Of a stretch of DNA of 64,000 bases, positions 1 through 9,073 are shown in pieces. The position numbers were made by a program, and so were the translations under genes. The DNA lies in the NCBI GenBank assembly GCA_039105265.1, contig JAPFFF010000055.1:558001-622000 (forward strand), written 5' to 3'. The notes beneath the pieces are model-generated. The model ran no database searches. It saw only the letters and a list, made by a program, of their open reading frames with translations, and was not told the origin of the DNA. How positions within the stretch are numbered: the stretch's first letter is position 1; every line of letters starts with the position of its first letter. Source of the stretch: Tritrichomonas musculus. Taxonomy: Eukaryota; Parabasalia; Tritrichomonadida; Tritrichomonadidae.

Positions 1-844
1 ATACCAATGATTTATTTTCATATAACCAAATAGTAGAAGATTTTTACGTTTTACATAAATATATAAGCACATTATTGATTATTTTCAATTAGTTAGTGGT
101 TTATTTTGTTGCATTACATTTTTTTTCATATTACCAATTAGTAGAAGAAATAACGAACTCAGTTGAAATAAAAAAAGAAGCAAATAATGAAATTACAACA
201 GAAAATGAAGAATTTTACCAAGAATATGATGATAAAAGCATAGAAAATGATATTGAATTAATTCAAAAATTAATCAATTAATGAAGAAGAAGAAATAAAT
301 GAAGAAGAGGAAGAAGAAAAGATTGAACAAGAAGAAGAATTAGAAAAACATTAAATAAACAATTGAAGTTTTAGATCTTTTTTTTAGGAAAAAGTATTCA
401 ATTTTTTTGTAAAGTATTCAATTATATATATTGATAAATATCTCGAAAATTAGTGGATATTATATCATTTTAAATTATATATATAGATATAGATATCATA
501 TTAAAATATTATATTTGAATATAAAAAGAAAAGTGTGAATAGAAAGAGTTACCATAGCTTTTTTTACTCCTTTCAACTTTTAAATTTTTATTGAAAAAAG
601 GGAATAAGCTTAAAAGAAGAATAGAAATAAATGATATGTAATTTATATAATTTATATATACCAAAATATAGCAAAAATACTCAAGAAATAATTTTTTTTA
701 AGTCAATTAATTTTGTGATAACTCATAGAATTTTTAACATTAAGCAGAAGTAGGAAATTTTTAAATAATAGAGTTTAAACTTTATAACAATAAATATATA
801 TTCATTAATAAACATATATGTTAATCAAAGCAATTAATAAGATA
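1..844. other. AT-rich host DNA with a possible acidic gene remnant
   Basis: Mostly AT-rich non-coding DNA. Around 96-352 the + strand reads as an acidic stretch (glutamate, asparagine and lysine-rich, ending in runs of EE) but without an ATG start and in more than one frame, so it may be the eroded 3' end of a host gene. An imperfect duplication of a segment reading like tttcatat-accaa-tagtagaaga lies near 17 and 127. I see nothing else here. Confidence 0.25.
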
Positions 845-1052
845 CAGTAGTGTTTTTAATGTGGTAACGGTATTTAAAGTGGTAACGCTTTCTTTTTAGA
901 AAAAAAAAATTTAAAAATACAAAATTTAATTTTTTTCAACAAAAAACAGAGTTTATTTAAATTAAATTATATAATAATATTTACCATTATTTATATGATA
1001 TTAATCACAAGGTTGTGTATCTATCTGTCTCAAATCACCAAAGTTTTTCGTC
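845..1052 (+). repeat. Left inverted repeat of the mariner-like element
   Basis: This 208-bp arm matches the reverse complement of 2363-2570. It contains two copies of the short motif gtggtaacg near 860-890 just inside the terminus, which could be transposase binding sites. That role is inference. Confidence 0.75.
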
Positions 1053-2362
1053 TTTCAATGAAAAAAATTAAAGCATGATTATAAACATGTACATCAAAGT
1101 AATATTTTATTTAAGAATATAAACATATTATATATTATGAGAATATTAATAATTATTAATTAAATTTGTAAAAATAAAATTATTGACTATAAAAACGAGT
1201 ATATCTTTGATTTTTTGGTGACCGTTTACTTTTCATGATAAAGAATTGATTCATTTATCTATAAAATGCTGTTATTTATAAATAATATTTATAAAAACAT
1301 ATTTGCATTTAGAGATGTATTTAACTTATTAGAAGTCAGAGTTGATTTTCATTCTGAGACTTATTGAGAGAACTTTTTCATCATCTTTCAATTTTGCGCT
1401 ATCTTTATCCCGACAACATAACAGATTACAGAAAATTACAAATTAAAAATTAGTTAATAACTATTAAAACATATTTATATATTGACATAATGCAATAAGA
1501 TAATATGTTTTGCACAAGATAATGGTTTATCTTCATTAATTGATAAACGTCCAAAAATTATAAACGAACAGCAAAAGAAATATTCAAATTTTGTTTTTTT
1601 TAGACAATTTTTATCTCTTATGTTTCAGCATTTTATATACATATTTATTTCATTAATAAATTTCATTGATACTTTTTCAAATTCGATTTTTAAAGAAAAA
1701 ATAATCATATTATAATCATTAGATAATTCATCGTTTTTTATTATCAAAATCATTGAATTGATATAATATCGAACTAAAATTCGATATTACATCCTTTTGA
1801 TTCTTTTTGGTGAGAAAGAGAAAAATTATGAAATTTTTTTGCTTACAACTATGTATTTTTCAGTTTTTGAGATCATTATAAGAATAGGAAACTTCTAGTA
1901 TAGATTATTACTTTTATGTTATTATTTTAATAATACAGCGCAATAAACTATATATTTATATAATAAAGATAAATTGATCAATCTTCTAATTTAGGTTATA
2001 ATTCAATTTAATTTGAGCCATTCAAAGCATATTCATTTGACCTATAAAAAGCATTATGCTTGAGCTAAAAGTAAATAGTATAGTAAAATAATAAAATTCT
2101 TCTAATATACAATCAAATATAAAAAGGATTTAAGGAAATAATCAAAAGCACTCAGAAGAATTTTTTATTTTGTATAAACACTTATGAAAATGGTTACATT
2201 TTTTAAATATTTTTTATTTTTCAAAAGAAAGTATTTATCATTTATAATTAAATGATGAATAAATTATGAATGATGAATAGATGCTAAACTAATTATATAA
2301 GAAAATATCAAAAATTTTAAAAAGGTAATGAAGTAATTTGATTTTAACTTTTTAAATTGGTT

Positions 2363-2570
2363 GACGAAAAACTTTGGTGATTTGAGACAGATAGATACAC
2401 AACCTTGTGATTAATATCATATAAATAATGGTAAATATTATTATATAATTTAATTTAAATAAACTCTGTTTTTTGTTGAAAAAAATTAAATTTTGTATTT
2501 TTAAATTTTTTTTTTCTAAAAAGAAAGCGTTACCACTTTAAATACCGTTACCACATTAAAAACACTACTG
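2363..2570 (-). repeat. Right inverted repeat of the mariner-like element
   Basis: This 208-bp arm is the complement of 845-1052 and ends in CACTACTG directly before TA. Similarity stops abruptly inside 2363, which fixes the arm length. Confidence 0.75.
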
Positions 2571-3568
2571 TATATATAATTTTTAATCAAAGATATTTAT
2601 ATTTTAAAAATGAAAAAAATGAAAATTCGATGGATCATATCACGGCGCATGCCAAAAATTAAACTCCAAAATTAAAAATTTAATTATAAATATAAGTATT
2701 TTAAATTATAATATCTGATTTTATCATTATAGATTTTGCATAAAATCGAGATACTCAAAAAAAGTCATTTTTGATAAATGAAAAAGCATCATAAAAATGT
2801 CGATAAAAGGGACCATTTGGAGAGAGATGCTTTTTCAATTTTCAAATTGTTTGGAAATTATATATATTAAGATTGCTTGGAAATATAAAGTGAATTTACA
2901 TAATAAATCAAAGAATTATTGATTAGTGATATAATTGAATATTTCTATTTTGAGGTAATATAAATGATTTATATAAATTATTAAATATAATATAAAATTA
3001 ATTTCTATCATAAAAAATAATATTGCTTTAATATTATAAATTTTTTGACAAATTATTAAGATAATCATGTATTAAATTTAACAAATTTCTCGAATGAATA
3101 AAAACGCTTTTAGAAATGCTTTAAAGTCTTTATTATTCAATTATTTTGATGTTAAAATTAATTTAATAGTATAAATGCTTTTAAAGGCAAAATACAAAAA
3201 CAATTTATATATTTTAATCCAAGATAAATATATTTTTTTATGAAAATTTTACTTGATATTAAGATTTATAAAAAATGGCCCAGGACCATAGGCACTAAAG
3301 AATATATATTTATTAAAAATAAATTAAAAAATTAAATATAAATTTGCATAAAAAATCTTCTTTTGAATTTTAAGATATAAATAAGATTTTAGGAAAAATG
3401 ATATGAATAAATGAAAAAGTTGGATGAAATAATGATCGGAGCATTTCATAATCTGGTCATATCACAAAAAATATGATATGATTTATAGAAAAAGTTGGGA
3501 GTAAATGCTCCGATCATTCAAATTAAAAGGCTGTTTGGTCATATCACAAAATAAATTTTTTCTTTAAA
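2571..3568. other. AT-rich intergenic DNA
   Basis: No convincing reading frame is present. The only structure I see is the inverted repeat at 3431-3518 and a direct repeat of tggtcatatcacaaaa near 3455 and 3536, both just upstream of the decayed gene at 3569. They may belong to its old promoter. Confidence 0.4.
3431..3518. repeat. 16-bp inverted repeat upstream of a decayed gene
   Basis: aatgatcggagcattt at 3431-3446 is exactly complementary to 3503-3518. The arms are 56 bp apart and lie about 50 bp upstream of the ATG at 3569. GC content of the arms is above the surroundings. It could be an operator-like site or a foldback scar. Confidence 0.6.
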
Positions 3569-3897
3569 ATGGATGCAAATTCTCCAAATTCTTTTGATAT
3601 GAATAGGCGCTAATACCCAAGTCGAAATGAAGAACACATTTTAAGGCTACACCTACCTGATTATTTAGCATTGCCTGAGAGATCGCAAATGAGAAATAAA
3701 TTATCCCATTATGTTAGCTTATTCAAAATATGATATGGTTCAGATTATTGCTCAGATAGAGAAAGTAACATGCCGCTAAAATATCAGATGAAAATCTAAT
3801 AGAATCATATGAATCATGGATTGATTCTCATTTTGTTGAATATGAAACTTTAATTTATGCCATCTTAAATGATAAAAACTTAAAATATACTTCATAA
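3569..3897 (+). pseudogene. Decayed host gene of unknown function
   Basis: From the ATG at 3569 the reading gives protein-like sequence beginning MDANSPNSFDMNRR, then a segment like LPERSQMRNKLSHYVSLF, and near the end ESYESWIDSHFVEYET before a stop at 3895-3897. The frame is interrupted several times, so this is a pseudogene of a roughly 110-residue protein or of the start of a longer one. The amino-acid composition is ordinary and unlike the lysine/asparagine-rich translation of random AT-rich DNA, which is why I call it a former gene. I do not recognise the family. Confidence 0.45.
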
Positions 3898-4178
3898 TTC
3901 TATTGGAAATTCATCGTATGTTGAAAGATAACCAAATAAAATCAACCATTCTATACTAAACAAGTTTTAATATATAATAATATTTTTTTTTAATAGCCAA
4001 CAGGGAAACTGAGAGAAAATCATTAAAAATCAAATTATTCCAATCATTCTCATTTGGTAAAACTCATAAATTTTAAAAAAAAAAATCAAGAAATGTTGAT
4101 GATCATGATGAGATAATATGTAAAAAAAAATTAAAACAAATGATATTCACCAATTTTTTGATCAAATGAAAAAATATT
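3898..4178. other. AT-rich host DNA up to Polinton 1
   Basis: No gene is seen. The last five bases, atatt at 4174-4178, are the left copy of the Polinton 1 target-site duplication. Confidence 0.5.
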
Positions 4179-5135
4179 AGTAGTAGATAGCAGATAAGCG
4201 GTGGGGGGTTAATAATTGTTCACGTCACATTACACAGTTATTATATATATAATGATTTCACCAATCCATAACTCACTACTTTTTAGAATCTATGATATCA
4301 ATTTATATACACCACCATATCTACATATTAATTTTTAATCAATAAATTTTGTTATATGCGATAATATTCTTGCAAATTTTTTTATTTTTTAATTTTTTTG
4401 CTGCTTAAAAATATCTATGAATAACTATTACGAGCACATAAATGATTTTGGAGAAATGAAAGCATATCCAAAACCAGAAATAATGCCAAAAGATGTAAAA
4501 CGTTTATTTAAACATTGTGACAATGAATATTATATTAGACCTATTTTCTTTAGTGAATCATCCAAAAAATTCTATTTATTTCATGAAAGTGAAAACTATG
4601 TTGATGAAGTTTATAGTCGTAAACGATCACCTAATGCATCACCAACGTTTTATTTTATCCCAGATTTTAGTTATAAAAATAAATTTTACATTCATGATTG
4701 TATAACTGTTAGTAAACAATTTTTAAATCGAATTAAAAACATGAATAAAATTTATTTAGAAAATACAAGGAAAAAGTTATAAACAGTTATTATATATATA
4801 ATGATTTCACCAATCCACAACTCACTGCTTTTTAGAATCTATGATATCAATTTATATACACCATCGCATCCACATATTAATTTTTAATTCATAAATTTTG
4901 TTATATGTGATAATATTATTACAATTTTTTTTAACATTTCAATTTTTTTCCTCAAACCTCAAAAAAGGACTTTGTCCACTGATTCATCACCCCTTCATAA
5001 AGGCATTTGACCAGCCACAAAGTGGCATGATTTTAATAAATTTCATCCTCAAATCTCAAAAGTCAAAAAGGCATTTGACCAGCCGCAAAGCGGCTTGAAA
5101 ACATAAATTTTATACGTAAATGATTAAATGCATTA
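4179..5135 (+). repeat. Left terminal inverted repeat of Polinton 1
   Basis: This 957-bp arm is complementary to 26559-27515. One visible difference lies near 4200 (g here, a in the other arm's sense). It carries a complete 121-aa ORF, two copies of a motif reading acagttattatatatataatgattt (before 4260 and near 4785), and three GC-rich mini-hairpins (4967-4977, 5014-5026, 5082-5094). Similarity resumes for about 20 bp just inside (5136-5156 against 26330-26352), so the ancestral repeat was slightly longer. Confidence 0.9.
4417..4782 (+). CDS. Repeat-borne 121-aa protein of Polinton 1 (left copy)
   Basis: The ORF lies wholly inside the left inverted repeat and an identical protein is encoded at 26912-27277 on the opposite strand. 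The ATG follows a T-rich stretch (about 4375-4400). The protein is basic and rich in tyrosine and phenylalanine, with no signal peptide or membrane segment, and its C-terminus is lysine/arginine-rich (NRIKNMNKIY and TRKKL). I do not recognise a family. Being intact in both repeats, it may have been kept by selection or by conversion between the arms. Its location next to both replication ends makes a role in end recognition or terminal-protein function an idea only, not something the sequence shows. Confidence 0.6.
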   Translation: MNNYYEHINDFGEMKAYPKPEIMPKDVKRLFKHCDNEYYIRPIFFSESSKKFYLFHESENYVDEVYSRKRSPNASPTFYFIPDFSYKNKFYIHDCITVSKQFLNRIKNMNKIYLENTRKKL

Positions 5136-5222
5136 TTTCCGAAATGTCTGATAATTTAAACTTTTTCAAAAATTTTTAAATCTATTTAAAATTTATTTTT
5201 CAAATGTTTTATTTCTATATAA
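4783..5222. other. Inner part of the left repeat and leader of the next gene
   Basis: Non-coding. It holds a second copy of the segment found before the 121-aa ORF (from about 4785, ending in the same poly-T rich stretch near 4925), showing that the ORF is flanked by a direct duplication of its own upstream region. It also holds three mini-hairpins. A reading frame at 4898-5098 lacks an ATG and is not called. Confidence 0.5.
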
Positions 5223-5720
5223 ATGAGTGAATACATCAACATTAATAAGTTATTCGAAAAACTTCCTGAATCAGAACTTAAAGCTGTTCAAGTATATTTT
5301 GATGACTTCATAACTGATAAATTCTATAAATACAAAATGAACGTAAAGATATTATTTCTTTCATTAGTTTATAAAAATAACACCCAAAAAGTCATGACAT
5401 ATAAAGAATTTAGAGAGTTATTCCCTGAGTGTGAATGGTTAACTATTCCTAAACGTGCCTGGGCTCTACCCGGGGTGCAAAGCACCCTCAGTGTCTTAAC
5501 GTCAGGATCACAAATACGATTAATGAAAGCTTATATTAAAGCTGATAGAATAAATTATAAAACATCATTTTATCATGAATGTGTAGTAAAAGAATGTGAA
5601 AACCAAAATAAACTAAATGAATTCATTAAAAATAGGTCTGATGCTAAAGTTGAAGTAATCAACGAATTAGCTAGTAAATGTAACATAAACGAAGATGAAA
5701 TAGACCCAGACGAATTCTAA
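5223..5720 (+). CDS. Unknown 165-aa protein of Polinton 1
   Basis: An intact ORF with an ATG in the context tatataaATG after a T-rich tract. The first 90 residues look folded and amphipathic (SELKAVQVYFDDFITDKFY, MTYKEFRELFPECEW) and could hold a small helical, possibly DNA-binding, domain, but I do not recognise it. The C-terminal 30 residues are acidic. A double mini-hairpin at 5461-5487 lies inside the frame and encodes the proline/glycine-containing stretch WALPGVQST without breaking it, which looks like an insertion of foreign sequence. The position just inside the left repeat suggests an early or accessory gene. Confidence 0.5.
   Translation: MSEYININKLFEKLPESELKAVQVYFDDFITDKFYKYKMNVKILFLSLVYKNNTQKVMTYKEFRELFPECEWLTIPKRAWALPGVQSTLSVLTSGSQIRLMKAYIKADRINYKTSFYHECVVKECENQNKLNEFIKNRSDAKVEVINELASKCNINEDEIDPDEF
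5461..5487. repeat. Double mini-hairpin, inside a gene
   Basis: Two adjacent GC-rich palindromes: GGG-CTCTA-CCC (5461-5471) and GGGTGC-AAA-GCACCC (5473-5487). They form one member of the dispersed family described in the findings. Confidence 0.7.
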
Positions 5721-5731
5721 AAGAATTCTGC

Positions 5732-5742
5732 AGCCAAAGGCT
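5732..5742. repeat. Single mini-hairpin, intergenic
   Basis: AGCC-AAA-GGCT in the 43-bp gap between two genes. It has a 4-bp stem and an AAA loop, the commonest loop of the family. Confidence 0.55.
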
Positions 5743-5790
5743 ACATGTTTTAATAACGTAAATGTGAAAATTTATTTTTATATAAAGAAT

Positions 5791-7239
5791 ATGTTAAAAT
5801 TAAATAGAGATAATTTTAAAGGTATTAAACTTGATAAACTTAATAAATATATTGAATTAATTAATGAAAAACTTAAGGGCTACGTCCAAGGTGCAAAGCA
5901 CCACGTTACCATTCATGAATCACCATCATGGCAAGGTTCAGTTTCAAATTTAATGAAATTTTTAAATGATAACAAATATGCACAACATGAAGGTTTGAGA
6001 ATAAATGATAAATCAATTTCAAATTTTATTTCTAGATTAACTAGAAAAATAACACCAAAAACTTTTAATGAACAAAATATAGATAATAATTTAAATTTTT
6101 TCCCATTATTAAATATGAGTAGACGTACGAAAGTAACTCGTGTAGCACAACCTGGTGATTTAAATACATGGCAAACACAATACCCAGCTATGTATGAATT
6201 AGGAGATGTTGTTCTTAACAAAAAGAAGGACTTTCATTTAGTTCGTAATGCTGTAAATTTAAAAGGTGCTCAAGAATGGGCAGCCAAACATAAATACCCA
6301 GTACCTCAATCAGATGTTGACATCAATAATGATAACATACCTGATACAGTTGTTTACGACAATTATGGAAAACCAGTTATGGTTAACGGTTGGACATTAC
6401 AGAAATCCCAGTATCCATTACGTAAACAATTCCTTGATGAAAATCCTATCAAAGATAAAAGACATGCTGCTGGAGGATTTAGTGGTTTCAGTCACGAATT
6501 CAAAGGAAGACATGATCAAAATGGCAATTATGTTTATACTAACTTTGTTAATGCATGGAATGCTGCTGGTTATAAATTATCAGGATCTGCATATCATATA
6601 TTTGGTCGACTTGTAACCGATTAAGTCAAACAATATGTTAAAACATTATTAAGTGACACACCCGTAGCTCAAGATGAAAAATTATTTAAGGCTATTAATA
6701 GTTGTGTTCCTTATACAACCATTATTGCTTGTCATTGGGTTCAATTGTTATCTATATTATGGAATCATCCAGTTCCAGAAATTGTTGGTGAAGTTAATAA
6801 GATTAGACAAAAAACAAATGATCCATTTGAACGTTATAAGAAGTTTAAGTTAAAGATGTCAACAAAGAAATACGAAAATGGATTTATTCAATGGGTTAAA
6901 CAAAATTATAGTATAAATTTGAATCCTAGTGATGTTGCTGTTGAATTAAGTAAATTTGGTATCAATAAAGACTCATTGGTAACTCTTGCGACTAATACAT
7001 TCAGTCAAAACCGAACACAAGATGGTAAAATCTCTGCTGATGTTGTTAATCAAATTAAGAAACAAATCAGTGCTGCAGCCTCTTCTGTCAAAGATGAATT
7101 AATCAGGGCTTGCTTTGCTGAAGGTTCACGTCCTGTTGTCCCAACTAACTTTTCATCAACTGTACCAGTAAATCATCCAGACTATGGTACTAATCAAGAG
7201 TACCCAGAACTTCCTGAAGACAAAAATGATGAATTTTAG
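5791..7239 (+). pseudogene. Polinton 1 protein with a KFLND module, broken
   Basis: This gene lies in one frame over the whole span, but it looks broken about once. The first in-frame ATG is at 5791. Residues 1-90 contain a module (NKYIELINEKLKG, LMKFLNDNKYAQHEG, ISNFISRL) that resembles three tandem modules at the N-terminus of the PolB gene of Polinton 3 (59839 onward). The middle part is glycine/asparagine-rich and has a DVDINNDNIPDT stretch like a calcium-binding loop. The last part is helical and ends in an acidic tail. Function is unknown. Given the shared module, a role connected to replication or to the virion DNA is possible. Confidence 0.45.
5878..5902. repeat. Double mini-hairpin, inside a gene
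   Basis: GGGC-TAC-GTCC (5878-5888, one G-T pair) followed by GGTGC-AAA-GCACC (5890-5902). It lies within the reading frame and encodes GYVQGAKHH. Confidence 0.65.
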
Positions 7240-7291
7240 ACATAAATGGCAGACTTGATTGAGTCATAAATTTATTTTTATCAAGTCATAA

Positions 7292-8131
7292 ATGAATAAA
7301 GCAAATTTAGGATTAACAGTTCACACACAAGTTACAAAAGCTTTGAATTCAAACAAAAGCACTGAAAATCTCATTAAAGAAATACATCCTGATATCAAAG
7401 TCCGCTATAATTCAGTAAATGTAATAGTTGGTAAACAATGTTTAGGTAAAACTGTTGTTGCACTCGAGGAAATTATTAAAATTTCACTATTAAATACTGA
7501 ATCCAAAAGCTCAGTCTTTCATTTGTTGGTGTATGTAACAAAAAACGGTGACGAGAATGACCAATCATTTCAATCATTGAAACATTTAATCAAAATTCCT
7601 CATGTTACCATTAGTGAAAAAGATTCAGTTGAATTCATAAATACTCTCATTGCTGCTAAAAATTTATACTATCTCATTCGGCGAGAACACATTGAAGACA
7701 AAATCATAGATGAACAACGTGATGACTTATTCACAACTCTTAACATTAAAGATTTCAGTAAACCTTTCCTTCATACATTAGTCCTTTTTGACGATATTAG
7801 TAACAGTAAATTATTTTCATCAGAAGAATCATTCTTTAGTCAACAATTACGTCGATGTAGACATACCAACATTACCTACTTCTTACTAATTCAAGGCTGG
7901 AAAGGTCTCAAACCTCATATCAAGAATGAAATCACAACTTTATTCGTATTCCCTTGCTTCAATAAACAGCAATTACGATATATTTACTCACAATCTGCAT
8001 CTAATCTTAACTTTGATGACTTTTATGAAATGTATCGACAAATGGCTCAATATAAGAAAAATAATCCTGACAAACATCCTTACTTATATGTTAATTGTAC
8101 TGATGGCGGTGATACTTACATTGAAATATAA
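7292..8131 (+). CDS. FtsK/HerA-type DNA-packaging ATPase of Polinton 1
   Basis: The 279-aa protein has a P-loop at residues 47-54 (GKQCLGKT) and a Walker B strand ending in DD near residue 165 (LVLFDDIS), followed by QQLRRCRHTNITYFLLIQ, the sensor-type strand seen in A32-like packaging ATPases of Polintons and large DNA viruses. In the family it pumps DNA into preformed capsids. The length is normal for Polintons (about 250-300 aa), and the frame looks complete. The ATG lies in the context agtcataaATG after a T-rich stretch. The homologue in Polinton 2 is at 53200-54066. Its place before the capsid gene fits a late or morphogenesis cluster. Confidence 0.85.
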   Translation: MNKANLGLTVHTQVTKALNSNKSTENLIKEIHPDIKVRYNSVNVIVGKQCLGKTVVALEEIIKISLLNTESKSSVFHLLVYVTKNGDENDQSFQSLKHLIKIPHVTISEKDSVEFINTLIAAKNLYYLIRREHIEDKIIDEQRDDLFTTLNIKDFSKPFLHTLVLFDDISNSKLFSSEESFFSQQLRRCRHTNITYFLLIQGWKGLKPHIKNEITTLFVFPCFNKQQLRYIYSQSASNLNFDDFYEMYRQMAQYKKNNPDKHPYLYVNCTDGGDTYIEI

Positions 8132-8215
8132 ATTATTACATCATATTTTTATTCACTAATTCTATCAGTTGGTTTAATTTATCCTTGAGTTCACAATATG
8201 CTTCTTTTAATGTTT

Positions 8216-8476
8216 TCACTTCTGAGTATAATGCTTCAATATCACCACTATTATCTTTTTGTTCTTCGTCACATTTTTAACTCTGTCTTTCTTCAACATC
8301 AACACACCCTTTATTTTTGTTATTCTATAATCATCAATTTTATACATTTTGTTTAATTTGTGAGTCGTTAGCTTATCAACTTCATCTTTATTTTTCATGT
8401 ACCATACATTAAACTCTTCTGGTGAATGAAACTCTTTTAAGTAGTTTTTAATAGGTTCAATAACTTGTAATTCCAT
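8216..8476 (-). pseudogene. Small basic Polinton 1 protein, broken
   Basis: The ATG is at 8476. The first 60 residues form a compact, lysine-rich segment (PEEFNVWYMKNKDEVDKL, LNKMYKIDDYRI) of the helix-turn type seen in short DNA-binding or adaptor domains, but I do not recognise it. The gene appears to have about one break and to have originally ended in a coiled-coil-like tail close to the end of the ATPase gene. It is convergent with the ATPase gene. Confidence 0.4.
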
Positions 8477-8561
8477 GAATTATGAAATATTTCTGATCAA
8501 ATATCTTTAATTAAAAACAAAAATAAAAATTTTTAGTTAATATTAAAAATTAATTATTAAA

Positions 8562-8702
8562 ATGAATCTATCAAATTTGTTTCTCGGTTGTCTCACAATC
8601 ATTGAATTCATAAATCTACTCATTCGTATTGTTAAACTTTCCCCTTCATTAAATATAGACCCACCATTAACTGAAGAAATACGGAAACGATTGTACTCAT
8701 GA
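8562..8702 (+). CDS. 46-aa putative membrane microprotein of Polinton 1
   Basis: A short ORF from the ATG at 8562 (context attaaaATG) to a TGA at 8700-8702. Residues 4-27 (LSNLFLGCLTIIEFINLLIR) are hydrophobic enough for one membrane helix, followed by a short polar tail ending in EEIRKRLYS. It overlaps the end of the opposite-strand gene by a few bases, the tight spacing typical of this element. Short hydrophobic proteins are common in virus-like elements, but nothing proves this one is expressed. Confidence 0.4.
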   Translation: MNLSNLFLGCLTIIEFINLLIRIVKLSPSLNIDPPLTEEIRKRLYS

Positions 8703-9005
8703 ATTCTTTAACATAGGCTGTGCGAAACGGTCGCTAGCACTCACCAAGTACCTTGGATCTGCATTTAATTTTGAGACTGCATTCCAGCCAAGGACTTTGT
8801 CCGCGGCGCTTTGCACCTTTTCAACTTTTCCTGCAAATTTCCCAACATCACTTATTAATTTACCAGCACTTCCGCCAATAACTGGACCTACAATTGGTGC
8901 AAGTTTTTGAATTCCCCCAATGATTTTTCTTGCGACAGGTGCAACTTTTCGTAATATTTTACTCGCTCCTTGAACTAAATTTTTAAACCAACTTACAAAT
9001 GCCAT
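8697..9005 (-). CDS. Small amphipathic virion-type protein, pVI-like
   Basis: The 102-aa product begins MAFVSWFKNLVQGASKIL and continues with glycine/alanine/lysine-rich amphipathic helices (KIIGGIQKLAPIVGPVIGGSAGKL). This composition is like the membrane-lytic minor capsid protein VI of adenoviruses and small Polinton virion proteins. A paralogue with the same start (MAFGSWFKKL) is encoded at 18406-18657, and a larger glycine-rich counterpart at 52726-53181 in Polinton 2. The gene is divergent from the major capsid gene, 68 bp away. A mini-hairpin pair at 8792-8817 lies within its coding sequence. The assignment is by composition only. Confidence 0.45.
   Translation of the reverse strand: MAFVSWFKNLVQGASKILRKVAPVARKIIGGIQKLAPIVGPVIGGSAGKLISDVGKFAGKVEKVQSAADKVLGWNAVSKLNADPRYLVSASDRFAQPMLKNS
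8792..8817. repeat. Double mini-hairpin, inside a gene
   Basis: GGAC-TTT-GTCC (8792-8802) followed by GGCGC-TTT-GCACC (8805-8817, one mismatch). It has the same build as the other family members. Confidence 0.6.
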
Positions 9006-9073
9006 TACTTATTTCATAATCACAAAAATCACAAATTTAAAATTATAATTTCTTTATTTTTTCTTATACATAA

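Larger units (their letters stand above)
845..2570. mobile_element. Non-autonomous Tc1/mariner-like transposon (1.7 kb)
   Basis: The element is 1726 bp and is bounded by inverted repeats of about 208 bp (845-1052 and 2363-2570). The termini read CAGTAGTG and its complement CACTACTG, and a TA dinucleotide lies on each side (843-844 and 2571-2572). TA target duplication with CAG-type ends is the signature of the Tc1/mariner superfamily, which is known in Trichomonas. No transposase reading frame is visible in the AT-rich core (1053-2362), so it would need a transposase supplied in trans. The two repeats are nearly identical by eye, suggesting a fairly recent insertion or a snap-back structure kept by conversion. 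Confidence 0.75.

Noticed and set aside
4898-5098. 66-aa frame in the left Polinton 1 repeat, mirrored at 26596-26796
   Set aside because: It has no ATG start and its end is made of mini-hairpin sequence. Presence in both arms is explained by the repeat itself.
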